The position numbers were made by a program, and so were the translations under genes. This document shows positions 59,292 to 64,000 of a stretch of DNA of 64,000 nt, piece after piece. The first letter of the stretch is position 1, and each line of letters starts with the position of its first letter. Source of the DNA: Clostridia bacterium (GTDB taxonomy: Bacteria > Bacillota > Clostridia > UBA1381); assembly GCA_017551095.1 (NCBI GenBank), contig JAFZMQ010000025.1, forward strand, positions 20,838 to 84,837. Direction: 5' to 3'. The notes below the pieces were generated by a model. The model saw only the letters and a list, made by a program, of their open reading frames with translations. It was not told the origin of the DNA and did not search any database.

Positions 59292-59546
59292 ATGGCTCAT
59301 AAAAAAGGTATGGGTTCTACCAAGAACGGACGAGATAGCGAAAGTAAACGACTTGGTGTAAAAAGAGCTGACGGACAGTTTGTCCTTGCCGGAAATATTT
59401 TAGTAAGACAGCGTGGAACAAAAATCCACCCTGGAAATAATGTAGGAATCGGCAGTGACGATACATTGTTCGCTTTGATTGACGGAAACGTTAAATTCGA
59501 AAGAAAAGGCAAAGACAAGAAACAGTGCAGTGTGTATTCTGCATAA
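59292..59546 (+). CDS. rpmA: 50S ribosomal protein L27
   Basis: Ribosomal protein of 84 residues whose N terminus reaches the peptidyl transferase centre. It starts [20 protein letters not shown], so it begins directly with the mature form; the N-terminal extension cleaved by the Prp protease in many Bacillota is missing, in agreement with the missing prp gene. The [19 protein letters not shown] signature is intact. ATG 59292 follows a GAGGTG site. Ends at a strong terminator. Confidence 0.97.
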   Translation: MAHKKGMGSTKNGRDSESKRLGVKRADGQFVLAGNILVRQRGTKIHPGNNVGIGSDDTLFALIDGNVKFERKGKDKKQCSVYSA

Positions 59547-59555
59547 CAAAAAATT

Positions 59556-59584
59556 AAAGGCATCTCTTATGAGATGCCTTTTTT
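59556..59584. terminator. Terminator after rpmA (bidirectional)
   Basis: Stem AAAGGCATCTC / GAGATGCCTTT with a TTAT loop and a T-run to 59584; the A-run before it also serves the minus-strand pot operon, which stops at 59589. Confidence 0.9.
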
Positions 59585-59588
59585 AGTC

Positions 59589-60842
59589 TTAGAATATATC
59601 TTTTTTCTTTTTCATAGCCCGTCGTATCAGTATGAATATGGACAGAAGTATGCAGGATAGCATAAAAATCGGGACAACCCACTTATTTTTTTCATTATCC
59701 TGAGTGGATTTCATTTCGGTCCATAAATCCTGCATAAGCCGGTTTGCATCGTCCGACATATTCACAAAAACTGTCGTGTGATTTTCTAAATATTCGTCGT
59801 CTAAATATGAAATCCCGTTTTCCTTTACTTCATCATCAAGCATTTCAAAAGCCGCTTCATTAGGCGTTGAATAGCCGATATATGATGTTGTCGCATACGC
59901 TATATCAGGCTCACACATAAAGTTAATATAAAGTTCCGCCGCTTCTTTGTTCTGGGCGGATTTTGGTATGCAAAGTGAGTCGAAAAAGAGGTTTGTACCG
60001 CTTTTTGGCGTCGCGAAACTTATATGGTCATACTCGTCCATTAAAGTCACGGCATCACCTGCATAGTATGGAGCTAAAACTGCCTCACCTGCACCCATTT
60101 TATCGAAAATCTCGTCCATTACATAGGACTGCACAAGCGGTTTTTGTTCCTTTAATTTTTCTGCTGCGGCTTTGATTTCTTTCGGATTTTCGGTATTCAT
60201 TGAATATCCCAAAAGCGTTTCTGCAATGGCAAAAGCGTCCCTCGGATTATCGAACATAAGTATGCTGTCTGCATATTTTTCGTCCCATAAAATATCCCAG
60301 TCAATATCCTCTTCGGGAATATCTATCGCCGTGTTATCGTAAAGAATACCGACCGTTCCCCAGGTATAAGGCACGGAGTACTGGTTTCCCCTGTCATAAT
60401 CCTTGTCCTTGAACTTGTCCATAATATTTTTAAAGTTCGGGATATTGTCAAAATTGAGTTTTTGGAGCATACCCTCCTTTATCATTCTTGAAATCATATA
60501 TTCAGACGGGATTATGATGTCATAACTCGCACCGCCGCCCTTTAATTTTGCGTAAAGCTCCTCGTTTGTGGCATAGGTTGAATAGTTCACCTGTATGCCC
60601 GTAAGCTTTGTAAACTCGGCATTTACATCTAAAAGTCCGTCACTGCCGTCTGAAATGTATTCGCCCCAATTATATACATTTATAGATATTCCCTTGTCAC
60701 GAAAACGCCCGTAAAATTCGGGGTTTTCGACTGTTAAGGTCTGAACTTCCTCGTCCTCGTCCTCATTTATGTGTTGAAGACGGCAACCCGACATGGAGAA
60801 AACAAGAGATGTCAAAACCAAAAAATACAGTATTTTCTTCAT
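59589..60842 (-). CDS. potD: Spermidine/putrescine ABC transporter substrate-binding lipoprotein with C-terminal membrane anchor
   Basis: Periplasmic-type solute-binding protein catching polyamines for PotABC. The N terminus is a lipoprotein signal with lipobox SMSGC (Cys20). The binding domain shows SINVYNWGEYISDG, the family start, then YDIIIPSEYMISRMI, YSVPYTWGTVGILY and MFDNPRDAFAIAETLLGYS. Unusually, the 417-residue protein continues after the binding domain into a hydrophobic segment WVVPIFMLSCILLSIFILI (~388-407) and a basic KKKK tail, so it appears anchored at both ends. Its start overlaps potC by 4 nt. Last gene of the operon. Confidence 0.92.
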   Translation of the reverse strand: MKKILYFLVLTSLVFSMSGCRLQHINEDEDEEVQTLTVENPEFYGRFRDKGISINVYNWGEYISDGSDGLLDVNAEFTKLTGIQVNYSTYATNEELYAKLKGGGASYDIIIPSEYMISRMIKEGMLQKLNFDNIPNFKNIMDKFKDKDYDRGNQYSVPYTWGTVGILYDNTAIDIPEEDIDWDILWDEKYADSILMFDNPRDAFAIAETLLGYSMNTENPKEIKAAAEKLKEQKPLVQSYVMDEIFDKMGAGEAVLAPYYAGDAVTLMDEYDHISFATPKSGTNLFFDSLCIPKSAQNKEAAELYINFMCEPDIAYATTSYIGYSTPNEAAFEMLDDEVKENGISYLDDEYLENHTTVFVNMSDDANRLMQDLWTEMKSTQDNEKNKWVVPIFMLSCILLSIFILIRRAMKKKKDIF

Positions 60843-61630
60843 ATTGCCATCTCCTTCTCGCTTTTTTTGTCGATAACATTTTTGAGGAGAAGCACTAACA
60901 CAACTACCGCAAAAATTATTGTTGAAAGTGCGTTTATTTCAGGGCTGACCTTTCTGCGTGTCATTGAATAAATTGTAATAGGCAAGGTCTGTGAGGTCGC
61001 ACCCGATGTAAAGTAACTTATTACAAAATCGTCGAGCGAAAAGGTAAAGCTCATCAAAAATCCTGATATTATTCCAGGCATAATTTCGGGCAAAACCACC
61101 TTAAAAAATGCCTGTACGGAATTACAGCCCAAGTCCTGTGCCGCCTCGTAAATATTCGGATTCATCTGCCTGAATTTCGGCATAACATTAAGCACTACAT
61201 ACGGCACATCAAAGGTTATGTGTGCGATTAAAAGTGTGCCGAACCCGAAACTGAAATTCATTCTTGCCGCAAAAAACACAAACAGTAGCATTAGCGACAC
61301 ACCCGTTACAATTTCAGGGTTTATTATAGGAATATTGTTTACATTAAGAGCCGTAGCTTTTGGCAATTTCTTCATATTATTTATGCCGATTGCCGCAGCC
61401 GTTCCCAGAATTGTGGACAAAACCGACGCCAAAAGCGAAATAATAATAGTATTCCGGAAAGATGTTAAAATAAGCTCATTATGAAAGAGTTTAACATACC
61501 AATCAAAAGTAAATCCCTCAAAAACGCTCCTGCTTTTCGTGGTGTTAAAGGAAAAAACTATAAGCACGAAAATCGGCAGATAGAAGAAAAGCAACAGGAG
61601 TGACATATAAATTTTAGAAATCTTTTTCAT
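60839..61630 (-). CDS. potC: Spermidine/putrescine ABC transporter permease PotC
   Basis: Second membrane permease of the polyamine importer, 263 residues with six membrane segments. The cytoplasmic EAA loop that docks to the ATPase reads [20 protein letters not shown] followed by PEIMPGI. The start LLLFFYLPIFVLIVFSFN matches PotC rather than PotB. ATG 61630 lies 12 nt after potB; its 3' end overlaps potD by 4 nt, consistent with coupled translation. Confidence 0.94.
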   Translation of the reverse strand: MKKISKIYMSLLLLFFYLPIFVLIVFSFNTTKSRSVFEGFTFDWYVKLFHNELILTSFRNTIIISLLASVLSTILGTAAAIGINNMKKLPKATALNVNNIPIINPEIVTGVSLMLLFVFFAARMNFSFGFGTLLIAHITFDVPYVVLNVMPKFRQMNPNIYEAAQDLGCNSVQAFFKVVLPEIMPGIISGFLMSFTFSLDDFVISYFTSGATSQTLPITIYSMTRRKVSPEINALSTIIFAVVVLVLLLKNVIDKKSEKEMAI

Positions 61631-61642
61631 ATTCTGCCCCTC

Positions 61643-62455
61643 CTATATCAAAACTCTGTCTTCATCATCACTGTCAAATTGGTTCATTATTGTCATAATT
61701 AAAAGTACAATAACCATCAGGACAAGTGAAATCCCTGCACCTAAGTTCGGGTTATAGGAGTTTCCCAAAAACTGCATTTCAATAAGGTCGCCGATCAGCA
61801 AATTACTGCCGCCGCCGAGCATTCGCGAGATTATAAATGTGCTTATAGCAGGTACAAAAACCATAGTTATGCCCGACATAACACCGGGAAGGCTCAAAGG
61901 AAATACCACCTTAAAAAGCACCTTTCTGCTGTTACAGCCCAAGTCCTGTGCCGCCTCCAAGAGCATCTTGTCGATTTTCACAATTACCGAGTAAAGAGGC
62001 AAAATCATATATGGAAGATAGTTATAAACCATTCCCAAAACGACTGCTCCCTGCGTGTTTAAAAGCTTGTAAGGACCTAATCCGATAAGCCCTAACGCCC
62101 TGTTTATTATGCCGTTGTTGCCTAAAAGCGTCATCCATGCGTAAGTTCTTAAAAGGAAATTCATCCACATAGGCAGCATCACAATCATAATCATAGTGCT
62201 TTGGTGTTTTTTGTCCATTGTCGCCAAAATAAATGATGCCGGATATGCGATTATAAGGCATATAACCGTTGCGATTGCCGCAAGCCAGATGGAGCGGACA
62301 AAAATGTTTGTGTACTGTGCCACATTTGCGATATAGTCGAGCGTAAAATTGCCGTCGCCGTCGGTAAAGGCAAAGTATGCGACCATCATAAGAGGCACAA
62401 CGATAAATACCGCCATCCATATTATGTACGGAGCGGAGATAAGCTTCTTTTTCAT
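61643..62455 (-). CDS. potB: Spermidine/putrescine ABC transporter permease PotB
   Basis: First membrane permease of the polyamine importer, 270 residues, six membrane segments. EAA loop: [20 protein letters not shown] then [10 protein letters not shown]. The [20 protein letters not shown] opening and the [17 protein letters not shown] segment are PotB-like. Its ATG overlaps the potA stop by 4 nt. The protein ends in an acidic [11 protein letters not shown] tail. Confidence 0.94.
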   Translation of the reverse strand: MKKKLISAPYIIWMAVFIVVPLMMVAYFAFTDGDGNFTLDYIANVAQYTNIFVRSIWLAAIATVICLIIAYPASFILATMDKKHQSTMIMIVMLPMWMNFLLRTYAWMTLLGNNGIINRALGLIGLGPYKLLNTQGAVVLGMVYNYLPYMILPLYSVIVKIDKMLLEAAQDLGCNSRKVLFKVVFPLSLPGVMSGITMVFVPAISTFIISRMLGGGSNLLIGDLIEMQFLGNSYNPNLGAGISLVLMVIVLLIMTIMNQFDSDDEDRVLI

Positions 62456-63498
62456 ACCTTGTCCCTCATCTTTCGCATAATGTGAATGTCGTAAGGGTCA
62501 AAGGAAATGCCGACGGTTGAGCCGACTTCGGCGGCCTTTGTGGAGTGAACAAGCCACGAAAAATCGTAAGCATCAATCACCATTTCATAGTGTACGCCCT
62601 TAAATGTGACCGACTCCACGATTCCTGCAATTTTAGCGTTTTCCGCATTTATGAGTTTTATGTCCTCGGGGCGTATAACCACATCAACGGGCGTGTTTTC
62701 GCCAAAACCGCTGTCAACGCATTCAAATTCACTTCCGAAAATTTCGACAAGCAAATCCTTTCTCATTATTCCGTCTAAAATATTGCTTTCGCCGATAAAA
62801 TCCGCAACAAATGCGTTTATCGGCTCGTTATATATATCAACAGGACTGCCTATCTGCTGAATATCACCCTTGTTCATAACGACAACGGTATCGCTCATTG
62901 TTAAGGCCTCTTCCTGATCGTGTGTTACATAAATAAAGGTAATTTCAAGCCTTTGCTGAATGGCTTTAAGCTCTGTCTGCATCTCTTTCCTGAGCTTTAA
63001 ATCGAGAGCACCCAAAGGCTCGTCCAAAAGCAAAACCTTAGGTCTGTTAACTAATGCACGGGCTATTGCAACACGCTGCTGCTGACCGCCTGACAGGCTG
63101 TTTATGCTTCTTTTTTCGTAGCCCTTTAAGTTTACCAGCTCCAACATTTCCTTTACGCGTTTTTGAATGTCCTTTTCAGGCATTTTCTTAACTCTAAGCC
63201 CAAAAGCAACATTATCGTAAACATTAAGATGCGGAAAAAGAGCGTATCTTTGAAAAACGGTGTTCACATTTCGCTTGTAAGCAGGGAGATTGTTAATTTC
63301 CTTGCCCTCAAAAGTGACAGTTCCGCTGTCAGGCGTCAAAAATCCGCCGATTATTCGGAGCGTTGTTGTTTTTCCGCAGCCGGAAGGTCCTAAAAGCGTG
63401 ACAAATTCCTTGTCTTTAATATCAAGGCTGATATTGTTTAAAATAACCTCCCCGTCAAATGCTACATTGATGTCCCGTAAACTGATTAAATTTTGCAT
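62452..63498 (-). CDS. potA: Spermidine/putrescine ABC transporter ATP-binding protein PotA
   Basis: ATPase of the polyamine importer, 348 residues. Nucleotide-binding domain: Walker [14 protein letters not shown]-loop [18 protein letters not shown], signature [14 protein letters not shown], Walker [15 protein letters not shown] and the switch [14 protein letters not shown]. The C-terminal TOBE-type regulatory domain follows (residues ~240-348, with [10 protein letters not shown]). ATG 63498 has a GGGGGTAG site. First gene of the operon potA-potB-potC-potD, with each junction overlapping or within 12 nt. Confidence 0.96.
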   Translation of the reverse strand: MQNLISLRDINVAFDGEVILNNISLDIKDKEFVTLLGPSGCGKTTTLRIIGGFLTPDSGTVTFEGKEINNLPAYKRNVNTVFQRYALFPHLNVYDNVAFGLRVKKMPEKDIQKRVKEMLELVNLKGYEKRSINSLSGGQQQRVAIARALVNRPKVLLLDEPLGALDLKLRKEMQTELKAIQQRLEITFIYVTHDQEEALTMSDTVVVMNKGDIQQIGSPVDIYNEPINAFVADFIGESNILDGIMRKDLLVEIFGSEFECVDSGFGENTPVDVVIRPEDIKLINAENAKIAGIVESVTFKGVHYEMVIDAYDFSWLVHSTKAAEVGSTVGISFDPYDIHIMRKMRDKV

Positions 63499-63532
63499 CT
63501 ATCTACCCCCAATTCATAATAATATAGCCTAT

Positions 63533-63561
63533 ATTGTAAAGTAAAACGAATAAAAAATCAA
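63533..63561 (-). promoter_or_regulatory. Sigma-A promoter of potABCD
   Basis: On the minus strand TTGATT (63556-63561), 17-nt spacer, TACAAT (63533-63538), 35 nt from potA. The -35 overlaps the end of the XRE remnant. Confidence 0.75.
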
Positions 63562-63680
63562 CAGTTTAGGGGAAAATTTCGCATTTTTTGCGTTATTTTT
63601 TCGGATAAACCGAGGATATAGTCGGTTGAAACCTTGTAGTATTTGGAAAGCTTTATAAGAACATCAACGGGTAGCAACAT
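63558..63680 (-). pseudogene. Remnant of an XRE-family regulator
   Basis: Reading the minus strand gives about 40 codons beginning MLLPVDVLIKLSKYYKVST and continuing DYILGLSEKITQKMR to a TGA. This is the C-terminal half of a Cro/CI helix-turn-helix domain (compare MLIILADFFNVSTDYLLG in the intact regulator at 5179-5505). The first helices, including the DNA-recognition helix, are absent upstream, and no SD precedes the ATG. It is best read as a decayed or truncated regulator gene. It sits between the pot promoter and the cohesin gene promoter. Confidence 0.6.
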
Positions 63681-63705
63681 TATAATAATTAAACAATATC
63701 ACGTA

Positions 63706-63734
63706 TTGACACGCGTCTAAATATGTGATATCAT
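63706..63734 (+). promoter_or_regulatory. Sigma-A promoter of the cohesin-domain gene
   Basis: TTGACA (63706-63711), 17-nt spacer, TATCAT (63729-63734), about 40 nt before the start codon. Confidence 0.78.
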
Positions 63735-63774
63735 TTCTTATATATGTAAAAATGGCGAGAGAAGGAGAAAAAAT

Positions 63775-64000
63775 ATGAGAACAAAAAAACGTATTTTATC
63801 AGCGATTTTAGTAGCTGCAATGCTCGTATCGACTGTAATCACAACCGCATTTGCGGCAAATGATTTTACGGTTACGGCAGCAAATGTAACTGCTAAGGCA
63901 GGGGAAACGGTAGATGTTGCAGTTTCACTTGAAAACAATCCCGGCATCATTGCATTGCGTCTGAAAATAGGCTATGACAGCGATGTTCTGACGCTTACAA
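63775..64000 (+). CDS. Secreted cohesin-domain protein (5' part only)
   Basis: Open to the right edge of the window; 75 codons are visible. ATG 63775 follows GAAGGAGA. Residues 1-27 are a signal peptide (RTKKRILSAILVAAMLVST, cleavage after AFA). The mature start, FTVTAANVTAKAGETVDV followed by AVSLENNPGIIALRLKIGYD, is the first strands of a cohesin-type beta-sandwich. Cohesins bind dockerins in cellulosomes but also occur in other secreted or wall proteins. The domain count, anchor and any dockerin lie outside the window. Confidence 0.75.
   Translation, partial: MRTKKRILSAILVAAMLVSTVITTAFAANDFTVTAANVTAKAGETVDVAVSLENNPGIIALRLKIGYDSDVLTLT

Overview
The window looks like chromosomal core DNA from a low-to-moderate GC, endospore-forming member of the Clostridia (Bacillota). 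The support is the housekeeping gene order, Spo0A and SpoIVB, an Alu-less SRP RNA, strong Shine-Dalgarno sites, sigma-A promoters (TTGACA-17-TATAAT type), a pyruvate:ferredoxin oxidoreductase that implies anaerobic metabolism, and a cohesin-like secreted protein at the right edge that suggests a gut or fibre-associated niche. Genus and species cannot be read from this sequence. No tRNA, rRNA, CRISPR array, transposase or prophage was seen.

Layout, left to right. 1-8 kb: recO, a dCMP deaminase, rpsT and a pyridoxal kinase on the plus strand; then gdhA and spo0A on the minus strand; then a divergent XRE regulator/glycosyltransferase pair inserted between spo0A and its usual partner spoIVB. 8-17 kb: pcrA, the SRP RNA, dnaX-ybaB-recR, rpmE, rpsO and pnp. 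Two inverted copies of a 100-bp, three-hairpin intergenic repeat bracket the dnaX-to-pnp segment. 16.7-22.9 kb: a preQ1-riboswitch-linked queT transporter, dut, a DUF1846 gene, tspO, an orphan small-RNA candidate, greA, a degenerate galactokinase-like gene and a DnaD protein. 23-30.5 kb: rpoB-rpoC. 30.5-38.7 kb: a metallophosphoesterase and the operon miaB-ylbF/ymcA-mutS-mutL-miaA. 38.7-45.4 kb: a single-gene putative nuclease lying between two copies of a terminator sequence, then the large pyruvate:ferredoxin oxidoreductase gene and lgt.

45.5-58.8 kb is the division and cell-wall cluster mraZ-rsmH-ftsL-PBP-murE-murF-mraY-ftsW/spoVE-murG (murD absent), starting at a promoter with MraZ-box repeats and running on into a secreted transglutaminase-like protein, a YqeG-type HAD phosphatase and endonuclease IV. 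58.8-59.6 kb holds rplU-rpmA behind a structured leader, without the prp gene normally between them. 59.6-63.5 kb is a minus-strand potABCD polyamine uptake operon. The window ends with a decayed XRE fragment and the 5' end of a cohesin-domain protein gene.

Functionally this is mostly ordinary core genome: replication and repair (recO, pcrA, dnaX, recR, mutSL, nfo, dnaD), transcription and translation (rpoBC, greA, ribosomal proteins, pnp, miaA, miaB) and envelope synthesis. The parts most worth a second look are non-coding or accessory: the 100-bp repeat pair, the orphan small RNA at 20.17 kb, the long hairpin just before pnp, the regulated glycosyltransferase island inside spoIVB-spo0A, and the solitary HSDR_N-type nuclease gene between duplicated terminators. 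All gene calls rest on reading motifs and context only; no database search was run.
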